Shown here: positions 25,698-34,203 of the stretch, one piece after another | Layout of the letters: every line of letters starts with the position of its first letter | Position numbering within the stretch: the first letter of the stretch is position 1 | Origin: Pseudomonas migulae NBRC 103157 | GTDB taxonomy: Bacteria > Pseudomonadota > Gammaproteobacteria > Pseudomonadales > Pseudomonadaceae | DNA length: 44,049 nt | Assembly (NCBI RefSeq): GCF_002091715.1 | Contig: NZ_BDAG01000049.1 | Span: 1 to 44,049, forward strand | Direction of reading: 5' to 3' | Translations under genes and position numbers: made by a program | Notes under the pieces: generated by a model | The model's database searches: none | Seen by the model: the letters and a program-made list of their open reading frames with translations, nothing else | What the model was told of the DNA's origin: nothing

Positions 25698-25718
25698 GGC
25701 GGCCTGGGTAAGGCCGCC
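25698..25718 (-). terminator. Hairpin after the AAA/SPOR gene
   Basis: GGCGGCC-TTACCCA-GGCCGCC on the minus strand lies 7 nt after the stop codon. The stem is strong but there is no T-run (TCTCCAAGC follows), so it is a probable but non-canonical terminator. Confidence 0.45.
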
Positions 25719-25724
25719 GAATCT

Positions 25725-27326
25725 TCAGCGAGTTGTTGCCAGTTCCTGTTGGACGCTGGCGACAGTGCGAGGCCAAGGTTTACCAGCCTGAACCTTCGCT
25801 GGCAAGGCCTTGATAGCGGTCACGGCTGCATCGCGGTTGGCGAAGTTACCGTAAGTGATGACGTAAAGCGGCTTGCCGTTGAGGACTTTCTTGAAATAGC
25901 GGTACTCGCCGCCCTGCTCCTTGACGAAGTTTTGCGCGGTCGCTTCGGAGCTGGTGCCGAGGATCTGCACCACGTAGTTGCTCGTCGGTTGTCCGGCGTA
26001 CCAGGTACCAGCAGCGCCTTTAGCAGCAGCGGCTGCGGCTGGTTTCTCGGCAGGCTTGGCGGTAGCGACGGCGGCTGGCTTGGCTGGCGCTGGAGCCGGC
26101 TTCACCGCAGGCGCCGTCGGGACCGGCTTGGCTGTCGCGACCTGAGTCGGCGCAGGCGTCGGCTTGGCCGCAGGTGTTGGCGCCGGACCGGCCGGAACGC
26201 CCGCAGGAGGTGCGGTGGTGGTCACGGTCGGCGGCGTATCGCTGGAGCCTTCGACCGGCACACCATCGTCACCTTCGGTGATGCCACCGGCCGCTTCGGC
26301 CAGCGGGCCACGCATGACCGGCTGCGAATTGCCGACCAGCGGCAATGGCATCGGTTGCGAGTTGCCAGCGAATTCCACGGCAGGTGCGCCGCCGCTGTTA
26401 GGTTGTGGCGTGCCCTGGCCCAGCGGCAGTTGCGCCTGTTCGTTGGCGGGTGCGCCGGTGGTCGGTGCTTTGCTGCGACCCGGCATCAACCAGGCGGCGG
26501 CTACCGCGACCACGACGACAGCGGAAATCGCCAATACGTGTTTCTTCGGCATGTTGAACCCCATACTTGGACGCTTGACCGCTGAGCGGCTGGCAATCAT
26601 GGCTTCGATCATTGCATCGCGGGCAACCTGGTTGATGTTGCCAGGCCAGCCGTCGGAGCTTTCGTGAATATCAGAGATCTGATCTGCGGTAAAAAGTTCG
26701 ATACCGCGGCCAGCGCCTTCGAGCCGCTGGTCCAGATACTCGCGGGTTTCTTCTTCGGTGTAAGGCTGCAGTTCGATGACGTGAAAGCGCTCTTCTTCAA
26801 GATTCAACGCTTCCAGTTGGGCGATCAGCGAGGACTCGCCGAACAGGAACACATGCGGGCGACCTTCCGGCGCACCAGCGGCCAACTCCATCAAGGCTTC
26901 CAGTGCGGACTCGTCCAGCTGCTCGGCGTCGTCCACCAGCAAATAGACTTCCTGCCCTGTCAGCGCGAGCTGCACGACCTGAGCCAGGATCGGGCCAATC
27001 TCTGCCTGAGCGACGTTCAGCGCCTGGGCCACCTGACGCAGCACGCCAGCGGCATCGCCGGCGCCACGAGCGGAAACCACCACGCTCTGAACGGATTGCT
27101 TGTTGGTACTGGCCACCAGAGCCTGACGCAACAGGGTCTTGCCACTGCCTTGCGGACCGGTAACCACCAGCAGCAACTGACTGTAGCGGGCCAGGTGATG
27201 CAGTTGCCCCAGCACCGGCTTGCGCTGGGCCGGGAAGAATTTGAAGCCAGGCACCCGTGGAGCAAATGGGTCATGACTTAACTGGTAATGGCCGAGGAAA
27301 GCCTCGTCGGCGTGCAAACTAGTCAT
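25725..27326 (-). CDS. AAA ATPase with SPOR domain (DamX-like)
   Basis: 533 residues. The N-terminal ExeA-like AAA ATPase (about 1-240) has Walker A GPQGSGKT (57-64) and Walker B VYLLVDDAE (127-135). One membrane helix follows (263-281), then a long Pro/Ala-rich periplasmic linker (about 285-435) and a C-terminal SPOR domain (about 440-533, NYVVQILGTSS and YGNFANRDAA). SPOR domains bind denuded glycan at division septa, so a role in cell division is expected. It lies 10 nt after aroB, the place damX holds in gammaproteobacteria. The ATPase domain makes it longer than E. coli DamX. Confidence 0.85.
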   Translation of the reverse strand: MTSLHADEAFLGHYQLSHDPFAPRVPGFKFFPAQRKPVLGQLHHLARYSQLLLVVTGPQGSGKTLLRQALVASTNKQSVQSVVVSARGAGDAAGVLRQVAQALNVAQAEIGPILAQVVQLALTGQEVYLLVDDAEQLDESALEALMELAAGAPEGRPHVFLFGESSLIAQLEALNLEEERFHVIELQPYTEEETREYLDQRLEGAGRGIELFTADQISDIHESSDGWPGNINQVARDAMIEAMIASRSAVKRPSMGFNMPKKHVLAISAVVVVAVAAAWLMPGRSKAPTTGAPANEQAQLPLGQGTPQPNSGGAPAVEFAGNSQPMPLPLVGNSQPVMRGPLAEAAGGITEGDDGVPVEGSSDTPPTVTTTAPPAGVPAGPAPTPAAKPTPAPTQVATAKPVPTAPAVKPAPAPAKPAAVATAKPAEKPAAAAAAKGAAGTWYAGQPTSNYVVQILGTSSEATAQNFVKEQGGEYRYFKKVLNGKPLYVITYGNFANRDAAVTAIKALPAKVQAGKPWPRTVASVQQELATTR

Positions 27327-27336
27327 CGGGATCTTA

Positions 27337-28437
27337 TTAACCTTTAAGCTGAGCCAGGGCGCGGTAGTCCGCTCCCAGCGTGGCCTGTAGAACCTCTTTC
27401 GGATAATCGTCGGTCACCACCGCTTCACCCATGTGGCGCAGCAGCACCAGGCGTAAACGACCGTCGATCACTTTCTTGTCAATTGCCATGTGTTCGAGGA
27501 AATCGGCTTCCGTCATCTCTTCCGGCGGGATGACCGGCAGGCCGGCACGCTGGAACAGGCGAATGCCACGATCACGCTCCTGCTCGCTGATCCAGCCCAG
27601 GCGCGCGGACATCTCCAGGGCCATTACGGTGCCAGCAGCTACCGCCTCACCATGTAGCCACACACCATATCCCATGTGGGTTTCGATGGCATGGCCGAAG
27701 GTGTGCCCCAGGTTCAAGGTGGCACGAACGCCGGTTTCCTTCTCGTCGGCACCGACCACCGCCGCTTTGGCCGCGCAGGAACGCTCGATCGCATACGTCA
27801 GGGCGACCTGGTCCAGGGCGCGCAGGCGATCGACGTTTTCTTCGAGCCAGGTGAGGAACGGCTCGTCGCAAATCAGCCCGTACTTGATGACTTCAGCCAA
27901 CCCGGCGGACAACTCGCGGGCCGGCAGAGTGTTGAGTGTGGCGGTATCGATCAGGACCACGTTCGGCTGATAGAAGGCGCCAACCATGTTTTTGCCCAGC
28001 GGATGATTGATTCCGGTCTTGCCGCCCACCGAGGAGTCGACTTGCGACAACAGCGTGGTCGGAACCTGAATGAAATCGACACCGCGCTGGTAGCAGGCAG
28101 CCGCAAAACCGGCCATGTCACCAATCACGCCGCCGCCGAGGGCGATCACGGTGGTGCGGCGATCATGGCGTGCGGTCAGCAGACCGTCGAAAATCAGTTG
28201 CAGGGTTTCCCAGGTCTTGAAGGCTTCGCCGTCGGGCAGCACCACGGAAATCACCGAGAACTGCGCAAGGCTGCGGGTCAGACGTTCGAGATAGAGCGGC
28301 GCAACGGTTTCGTTGGAGATGATCGCCACTTGCCGTCCGCGAATATGCGGGGCCAGCAGCTCGGGCTGATCCAACAAACCTTCGCCAATATGAATCGGGT
28401 AGCTGCGCTCGCCTAGATCGACCTTGAGTGTCTGCAT
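27337..28437 (-). CDS. aroB: 3-dehydroquinate synthase
   Basis: 366 residues. It converts DAHP to 3-dehydroquinate, the second step of the shikimate pathway, using NAD and a metal. The NAD loop is GGGVIGDMAGFAAA and metal ligands lie in LNLGHTFGHAIE and WLHGEAVAAG, with the Lys in SSVGGKTGINH for phosphate binding. It follows aroK after 151 nt and precedes the AAA/SPOR gene by 10 nt. Confidence 0.97.
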   Translation of the reverse strand: MQTLKVDLGERSYPIHIGEGLLDQPELLAPHIRGRQVAIISNETVAPLYLERLTRSLAQFSVISVVLPDGEAFKTWETLQLIFDGLLTARHDRRTTVIALGGGVIGDMAGFAAACYQRGVDFIQVPTTLLSQVDSSVGGKTGINHPLGKNMVGAFYQPNVVLIDTATLNTLPARELSAGLAEVIKYGLICDEPFLTWLEENVDRLRALDQVALTYAIERSCAAKAAVVGADEKETGVRATLNLGHTFGHAIETHMGYGVWLHGEAVAAGTVMALEMSARLGWISEQERDRGIRLFQRAGLPVIPPEEMTEADFLEHMAIDKKVIDGRLRLVLLRHMGEAVVTDDYPKEVLQATLGADYRALAQLKG

Positions 28438-28463
28438 GTGTCCCCACAGTGAAGATGGAATCA

Positions 28464-28562
28464 GGCGTCCTGCCTTGAGTTATCGAATGTCCACGGCATC
28501 TGTTGGTGTGACGCCGTTCGGTAGCCTTGTGCCACAACCTTGAGCGGTCGTGGCAGGACGCC
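28464..28562. repeat. 11-bp inverted repeat spanning the aroK-aroB spacer
   Basis: GGCGTCCTGCC at 28464-28474 is a perfect reverse complement of GGCAGGACGCC at 28552-28562, with 77 nt between. The pair could close a folded leader upstream of aroB. No consensus promoter was recognised inside it. Confidence 0.4.
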
Positions 28563-28588
28563 GAGGATAGCGCATTTCGCGCTCTGCT

Positions 28589-29107
28589 TTAACGGGGAGG
28601 CAGCTGCTGCAGGCGGTCAAGAATGTCGAGCACCACCATTCGCGGCGGTCGCTCATCGGTTTCCACCACCAGGTCGGCGATTTCCCGATACAGCGGATCG
28701 CGCAATTCCAGCAGGTCCCGAAGGGTCTTGGCCGGATCGGCAGTACGCAACAAGGGTCGATTGCGGTCACGGGCGGTGCGGCCGACCTGCTGCTCGACAG
28801 AAGCATGCAGATAAACCACCCGACCACCGGCACGCAGTGCTCGACGATTGGCTTCGCGCATGACCGCGCCGCCGCCGGTCGCCAGCACCACGCCATCGCA
28901 GCCGCACAGCTCGGCAATCATCGCCTGCTCGCGGTCCCGAAAGCCCGGCTCGCCTTCCTTATCGAAAATCCATGGGATATTGGCGCCCGTGCGCAATTCA
29001 ATTTCCTTATCGGAATCTTTGAATGGCAGGCGCAGCTCTTTGGCCAGCAACCGGCCGATGGTGCTTTTTCCAGCCCCCATCGGTCCAACAAGAATCAAAT
29101 TTCGCAC
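28589..29107 (-). CDS. aroK: Shikimate kinase
   Basis: 172 residues. It phosphorylates shikimate at the 3-hydroxyl with ATP. Walker A GPMGAGKST is at 8-16, the shikimate-binding DKEIE and TGANIPWIF segments follow, and GGGAV is near residue 78. The ATG lies 4 nt after the pilQ stop, so aroK is read from the pil operon, as in other Pseudomonas. Confidence 0.97.
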   Translation of the reverse strand: MRNLILVGPMGAGKSTIGRLLAKELRLPFKDSDKEIELRTGANIPWIFDKEGEPGFRDREQAMIAELCGCDGVVLATGGGAVMREANRRALRAGGRVVYLHASVEQQVGRTARDRNRPLLRTADPAKTLRDLLELRDPLYREIADLVVETDERPPRMVVLDILDRLQQLPPR

Positions 29108-29111
29108 AGAA

Positions 29112-31199
29112 TCAATGACTCACAGCAATCGCCTGGTTGTTCATGATACGCGGAGTGAGAAATACCAGCAGCTCGGATTTTTTCTCCGAAACCACGTCAC
29201 GCCGGAAAAGGCGGCCAAGATACGGCACATCACCGAGAAATGGCACCTTATCTACGACCTTGCTCTGAGTATTTGAGAAAACACCACCAATCACGATGGT
29301 CTCGCCGTCATTGACGAGGACCTTGGCGTTGACCTCGTTTTTCTTGATTGGCGGTACATCCTGCACCTTGTTCAGGTAGTCCGGTTCGTCCTTGGTGACC
29401 TTGACCTCCATGATGATCCGGTTGTCCGGCGTGATCTGCGGCGTCACTTCCAGCGACAGCGAAGCTTCCTTGAACGACACCGACGTAGCACCACTGGAGC
29501 TGGCTTCCTGGTATGGAATCTCGGTGCCCTTGAGGATTTTTGCGGTTTCCTTGTCGGAGGTAACCACCTTGGGTTGCGAGACGATTTCGCCGTTACCGGT
29601 TTTTTCCATCGCGGTCAGCTCGAGATCCAGCAGCACGTTGTCGGTAATGAAGGCGATGCCGAGCCCCGAGGTGTTGGCGGCGGTGCCCATGTCGACGAAC
29701 GGTGAGTTGGTGCTGGTGCTGCCGGGTGTGCCGATGGTCGACGACGCGTTGGCGCCATTGCTGACCCCGGACGTGTTCCAGTTGCCCTTGTTCTGCACCG
29801 AACCACCCCATCGCACACCGAGGCTTTTGTCGTAGTCGACGTTCGCTTCGACAATCCGTGCCTCGATCATCACCTGACGCACCGGAATATCCAGTTGCGC
29901 GACGATACGGCGCAGCTCGTCAAGGCGGTCCTGGGTCTGATAGGCAATGATGTTATTGGTCCGTTCATCGACGGTAATCGACCCCCGTTCGTCGACTTTC
30001 GCCTCGGCACTGGTCACCGACTGGAACAGCTTGGCGATATCGGCCGCCTTGGCGTAGTTGACTTGCAGCAGCTCGCGTCGCAGTGGTGCCAGCTCGGCGA
30101 TCTGCTTCTGCGACTCCAGTTCCTGGCGCTCGCGGGCGGCAATCTCATCGGCAGGTGCCACCAGCAACACGTTGCCGATCTTGCGTTTGTCCAGCCCCTT
30201 GGTTTTCAGCACCAGGTCCAGCGCCTGATCCCATGGCACGTTCTGCAAGCGCAAGGTAATGCCGCCCTGCACCGTGTCGCTGGCGACCAGATTGAGGTTG
30301 GTAAAATCGGCGATCAGTTGCAGCACCGAGCGCACGTCAATGTCCTGGAAGTTCAGCGAGAGCTTTTCACCGGTGTAGGCAAAACGCTCCGCGTTGCGCT
30401 TCTGCAAGTCGTCCACGGTCATCGGGCGGACGCTGACAGTCAGCTTGTTGTCGGTCTGATAGGTCGAGTAATCGAACGCGCCGCTGGGCTCAATGCTGAT
30501 GGTCGCCCGGTCCCCCGTGGCGCTGGCGTTGACGAATTGCACGGGCGTGGCGAAATCCTTGACGTCCAGGCGAACCCGCAACGGTTCCGGCAATTGGGTC
30601 CTGGCGAAACCAACGACAATCCTGCCATCGCGTTCCTGAATGTCCGGAGCGATGGACGGATCCGACAGGTCGATGACCACATTGCCTTCACCCTGGGTCC
30701 CGCGCTGGAAATCCACGCCGCGGATCGCTTTGCTCACTGGCGTATAGGCCTTGACCGGCGCCGGAGTGGCCGTGGCGACACGTGGCGGTCTGGCTGCCGG
30801 TGCAGAGGCTGCATTACTGGTTCCGCGCCCGACCACCACAAACAGATTATTGCCTTCGACACGAGCGGTGTACGGTGCCAATTGAGTCAGGTTGATGATT
30901 AGCCGCGTGCGGTCCTTGGCTTCCACCACCGTGGCGCTGCGGGCATTGCCGCCGCCCAGGTCGCGGGTTTTGCTCGCCAGCTGGTTGATCACACCGGGCA
31001 GGTCCAGCGCAATCCGCGCAGGTTGCTCCGTCGTGTAACCGTGGGGTGTCGGGGGCGCTCCATCGAACGACAACTTCAACTCGACGCGGTCCCCCGGGAG
31101 CGCAGCGACATCCAGCGCTTTAAGGGTGGCCGCTTGTACCATCGGCGACAGCAACGCTATCCATAGCGATATTCCGAAGGTTGCGAAAATCCTGTTCAT
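29112..31199 (-). CDS. pilQ: Type IV pilus secretin PilQ
   Basis: 695 residues. A signal peptide (about 1-23, ending VQA) is followed by two AMIN domains that bind peptidoglycan (about 25-130 and 160-255), the N0/N1 domains (about 285-430) and the C-terminal secretin barrel (about 460-690, with VLVNDGETIVIGGVF). It is the outer-membrane pore for the pilus. It lies 13 nt after pilP. It is the second secretin in this window besides GspD, and the AMIN repeats separate the two. Confidence 0.96.
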   Translation of the reverse strand: MNRIFATFGISLWIALLSPMVQAATLKALDVAALPGDRVELKLSFDGAPPTPHGYTTEQPARIALDLPGVINQLASKTRDLGGGNARSATVVEAKDRTRLIINLTQLAPYTARVEGNNLFVVVGRGTSNAASAPAARPPRVATATPAPVKAYTPVSKAIRGVDFQRGTQGEGNVVIDLSDPSIAPDIQERDGRIVVGFARTQLPEPLRVRLDVKDFATPVQFVNASATGDRATISIEPSGAFDYSTYQTDNKLTVSVRPMTVDDLQKRNAERFAYTGEKLSLNFQDIDVRSVLQLIADFTNLNLVASDTVQGGITLRLQNVPWDQALDLVLKTKGLDKRKIGNVLLVAPADEIAARERQELESQKQIAELAPLRRELLQVNYAKAADIAKLFQSVTSAEAKVDERGSITVDERTNNIIAYQTQDRLDELRRIVAQLDIPVRQVMIEARIVEANVDYDKSLGVRWGGSVQNKGNWNTSGVSNGANASSTIGTPGSTSTNSPFVDMGTAANTSGLGIAFITDNVLLDLELTAMEKTGNGEIVSQPKVVTSDKETAKILKGTEIPYQEASSSGATSVSFKEASLSLEVTPQITPDNRIIMEVKVTKDEPDYLNKVQDVPPIKKNEVNAKVLVNDGETIVIGGVFSNTQSKVVDKVPFLGDVPYLGRLFRRDVVSEKKSELLVFLTPRIMNNQAIAVSH

Positions 31200-31212
31200 T
31201 ATTCGAGTTCCA

Positions 31213-31740
31213 CTATGAGTGCTCTTTCAAAGGGATGGTCCGCGGCCGTTCCAGCCAGGCGCCTTCGCCGTCGGGAACGATTTCGACCACATCGACTTGC
31301 GAGCCGCTGATGGCGACGATCCGGCCATCGTTACGTCCCAGGTAATCGCCGACCTTCAACCGATGCACACCGCCCGCCCCGCGCAACAGCGCAAAGGAGC
31401 CAGCCGCATTGGAAATCGTGCCGACCATTTCAAACTGCTCGATGTTGAATCCTTCGAGGTACTGCTTGACCCGGTTGGGATCAGGCTTGACGTTGCGTGA
31501 GCCGTGTTTCTGGCCAGCCAGGTCGACTTTGACCTGCCGGGAAAAGGGGCTTCGCAGGTTAGCGGCGCTGTAGGTGAACGTTGGGTAAGACCGGAATGTC
31601 GGCGTTGGTTCAATCTTCCCCGGCGCACGCAGGCGCATTTCGTTCATGTACGCGTCCAGGTCGCGGAAGTCAGTGTCACCGCCACAACCGGCCAAAACGA
31701 TCAGAACTCCGATCATCGGGATAAAACGCATCGGGGTCAT
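31213..31740 (-). CDS. pilP: Type IV pilus lipoprotein PilP
   Basis: 175 residues. The lipobox VLAG|C puts the lipidated cysteine at 19. A disordered region (about 20-80) that binds PilN/PilO is followed by a beta-sandwich (about 85-165) that contacts the PilQ N0 domain. PilP thereby joins the inner-membrane subcomplex to the secretin. The ATG overlaps the pilO stop by 4 nt. Confidence 0.95.
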   Translation of the reverse strand: MTPMRFIPMIGVLIVLAGCGGDTDFRDLDAYMNEMRLRAPGKIEPTPTFRSYPTFTYSAANLRSPFSRQVKVDLAGQKHGSRNVKPDPNRVKQYLEGFNIEQFEMVGTISNAAGSFALLRGAGGVHRLKVGDYLGRNDGRIVAISGSQVDVVEIVPDGEGAWLERPRTIPLKEHS

Positions 31741-32360
31741 TTCTGCAGCCCCTTGTCGTTATAGCGGTATGTCTTGGCGAGGATGCTCATGCGCAATTTC
31801 GTCCCACCCTCGGGGTTGGCCGGCGCAAGGTCGAAGTCATGCAGGGTGACGATTCGCGGCAACCCGGCCACGCCACTGACGAACGTGGCGAGGTCGTGAT
31901 ATGCGCCGGTGACGGTGATCTGGATCGGCAGTTCGATGTAGAACTGCTGGGTGACCTCAGGCAGCAGTTTGATTTCTTCGAACTCCAGGCCACTGCCCAG
32001 GCCGGTTCGCGTGATGTCCTCCAGCAGACCAGGCACTTCGGTGTCGCTGGGCAACTGCCGCAAGAGCACGCCAAAGGAATTCTCCATTTCCTTCATCTGC
32101 TGGATGTATAGCTCCAGGTTTGCCGCCATGTGCGCCTTGGAGGCGAATTGTTCCTTGAGCGTCGACTCTTCCTCACGCTTGAGTTCGAGCTGACTCTCAA
32201 GGTCGCTGATGGAAAAGCTGTAGCCCAGCGCCAGCACCAGAATCATCAACAGCGCACCCGCCAGCGCCTTGATGGCGGGCGGCCATGAGCCCATGTTGTT
32301 GGTGTCCAGGTCGTTGATGTCGATCTTGCGCAAGCCTTCCATCCATTCGGCCGGCCTCAT
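31737..32360 (-). CDS. pilO: Type IV pilus alignment protein PilO
   Basis: 207 residues: short cytoplasmic N-terminus, one membrane helix (about 30-48, LAGALLMILVLALGYSF), a coiled coil rich in Glu/Lys (about 52-100) and a periplasmic ferredoxin-like domain. It forms heterodimers with PilN. Its ATG overlaps the pilN stop and its stop overlaps pilP. Confidence 0.95.
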   Translation of the reverse strand: MRPAEWMEGLRKIDINDLDTNNMGSWPPAIKALAGALLMILVLALGYSFSISDLESQLELKREEESTLKEQFASKAHMAANLELYIQQMKEMENSFGVLLRQLPSDTEVPGLLEDITRTGLGSGLEFEEIKLLPEVTQQFYIELPIQITVTGAYHDLATFVSGVAGLPRIVTLHDFDLAPANPEGGTKLRMSILAKTYRYNDKGLQK

Positions 32361-32923
32361 TGAACAGCCTCCGTAACGGCAGGCTGGGTCTGGCGAACGG
32401 TCAACTGGAAGACGTTGGCCTGATCCAGCTGGCCAGCCGTGGTCGCCTTGACCTCCGTCAGGTTCGGCGCGTCGAACCAGTCCGATGCATCCAGATTGCG
32501 CATAAGGTCTGACACGCGGTTATTGGAATCTGCCGCGCCGGTAATGGACAGGGTCTTGCCTTCCATTTTCACCTCGGTGAAATACACTCCGTCAGGCAAG
32601 GTACGCGCCAACTGATCGAAGATTCGCCCGCTGATCGGACGATTGCCTTGCAGGTCCTGGATGATGCGCATGCGCTCGACCAATTGCTGGCGACGGGCTT
32701 TCAGCTCACTGATCTGCTTGATCCGCTCGTCGACCACCGTCACCTGTTTACTGATGTAATCGTTTCGGGCGACTTGTCGATCGATGGCGCTACTGATGGC
32801 CTGATCCGCAATCAGCACCGCTCCCACTGACCCTACCACCACACCGACCAGCGCCAGCAAGAAGCGTTTGCGACGCTGCTCACGCAGCTCTTCGCGCCAG
32901 GGTAAAAGGTTGATCCGCGCCAT
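32357..32923 (-). CDS. pilN: Type IV pilus assembly protein PilN
   Basis: 188 residues. The N-terminal ARINLLPWRE peptide is the conserved cytoplasmic tail that docks into PilM, followed by a membrane helix (about 20-42) and a coiled coil plus periplasmic domain. I chose ATG 32923, which shares a base with the pilM stop (TGATG) and puts the INLLPWR motif at the terminus; a start ten codons upstream would bury it. Confidence 0.95.
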   Translation of the reverse strand: MARINLLPWREELREQRRKRFLLALVGVVVGSVGAVLIADQAISSAIDRQVARNDYISKQVTVVDERIKQISELKARRQQLVERMRIIQDLQGNRPISGRIFDQLARTLPDGVYFTEVKMEGKTLSITGAADSNNRVSDLMRNLDASDWFDAPNLTEVKATTAGQLDQANVFQLTVRQTQPAVTEAVQ

Positions 32924-33987
32924 CAGTCGAAACTCCTGAGGGCCAGCCCGCAAGCGATCATCAGCGCCGGCGCGTCGCCGGCCAGGGCGCCGGCGTTGAC
33001 CTTGCTGCTCAGGGTCATGTTCGAGAAGGGATTGGCCACCTGCGTCGGCGTGCCCAAACGTTGCTCGATCAACCGGTCCAGCCCCGGGACCGAAGCGGTG
33101 CCGCCGGCCAGCAGGATGTGATCGACCGCGTTGTACTGCCCGGACGCGAAGAAAAACTGCAATGACCGCGACACCTGCTGGACCAGCGCATCGCGAAACG
33201 GCTGCAGCACTTCGCTGACGTAGTCGTCCGGCAAACCGCCCTGTTTTTTTGCCAACCCTGCCTGTTCGAGGGTCAGGCCATAACGTCGCTGGATTTCTTC
33301 CGTCAATTGACGACCGCCGAACAATTGTTCGCGGGTGTAGATGATGCGTCCGTTGTGCAGGACGCTGAGCGTGGTCATGGTCGCGCCGATGTCGACCACG
33401 GCAATCGTCAGGCGCTCCTGAGCGGGTGCCAGCTGTCCGGTCAGCAAACCGAAGGATCGCTCCAGCGCGTAGGCCTCGACATCGACTACGCGGGCGGTCA
33501 GGCCGGCCAGTGCGAGCGCCGCCTCACGGACTTCGACGTTTTCCTTGCGACAGGCTGCCAGCAGCACATTGACCCGCTCGGGGTTGCGCGCGGATGCACC
33601 CTGGACTTCGAAGTCGATGGCCACTTCGTCCAGCGGATAAGGGATGTACTGATCCGCCTCGATTTTCAGCTGGTTTTCCATCTCGTCGTCGGAAAGACCG
33701 GCATCCATTTCGATGGTCTTGGTGATCACCGCCGAGCCGGCAACGGCCACCGCGACGTTCCTGAGACTGGTTCTAGCCTTGAGCAGCACGCGCGTGAGTG
33801 CCTGACCCACGCCTTCGAGCTCGGCGATATTTTTCTCGACTACCGCGCTGGCGGGCAGCGGCTCTACCGCATAGGCTTCGACCCGGTAGCGGTCGCCGTG
33901 GCGGCTGAGCTCCAGAAGCTTTACCGACGTGGAGCTGATGTCGATCCCCAGAAGCGTATTGGCTTTTTTATTGAAGAGTCCTAGCAC
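32923..33987 (-). CDS. pilM: Type IV pilus actin-like protein PilM
   Basis: 354 residues, an FtsA/actin-like ATP-binding cytoplasmic protein. Phosphate loops are GIDISSTSVKLLEL (about 14-27) and VVDIGATMTTLSV, and the adenosine loop is LLAGGTASVPGL. It binds the PilN tail and links the pilus machine to its ATPases. The start is read as GTG at 33987 (giving MLGLFNKKANTLLG) with AGGGA 7 nt upstream; a TTG two codons earlier is possible. It is first in the pilMNOPQ operon and divergent from ponA. I could not assign its promoter. Confidence 0.94.
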   Translation of the reverse strand: MLGLFNKKANTLLGIDISSTSVKLLELSRHGDRYRVEAYAVEPLPASAVVEKNIAELEGVGQALTRVLLKARTSLRNVAVAVAGSAVITKTIEMDAGLSDDEMENQLKIEADQYIPYPLDEVAIDFEVQGASARNPERVNVLLAACRKENVEVREAALALAGLTARVVDVEAYALERSFGLLTGQLAPAQERLTIAVVDIGATMTTLSVLHNGRIIYTREQLFGGRQLTEEIQRRYGLTLEQAGLAKKQGGLPDDYVSEVLQPFRDALVQQVSRSLQFFFASGQYNAVDHILLAGGTASVPGLDRLIEQRLGTPTQVANPFSNMTLSSKVNAGALAGDAPALMIACGLALRSFD

Positions 33988-34071
33988 TACCAATTCCCTA
34001 TGACTATCCGTGAGTTACGGACTCTGTAATGTCGATTGCGTTCCATCCTCCCGTCTTGACAGCTGCGCAAA

Positions 34072-34101
34072 TGACGCCCTCGACGGAAAAATGCTTATAA
34101 T
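34072..34101 (+). promoter_or_regulatory. Candidate ponA promoter
   Basis: A perfect -10 hexamer TATAAT (34096-34101) is preceded at 18-nt spacing by the weak -35 TGACGC (34072-34077). It lies 103 nt before the ponA start in the divergent spacer with pilM. A perfect TTGACA at 34056-34061 is too far away (34 nt) to pair with this -10. Confidence 0.45.
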
Positions 34102-34203
34102 GCCCAGCGTTTTTTTCCGCTTTTTACGTCAAGCGCGGGTCGTTCTCCTTTTATCCTGAACCCTGATGCCTCATTCATTCTTTGCCCTGGATATCCCAAA
34201 GCC

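Noticed and set aside
34056..34061. Perfect TTGACA box as the -35 of ponA
   Set aside because: It is 34 nt from the only good -10, far outside the 16-19 nt range; no -10 was found at the right distance from it.
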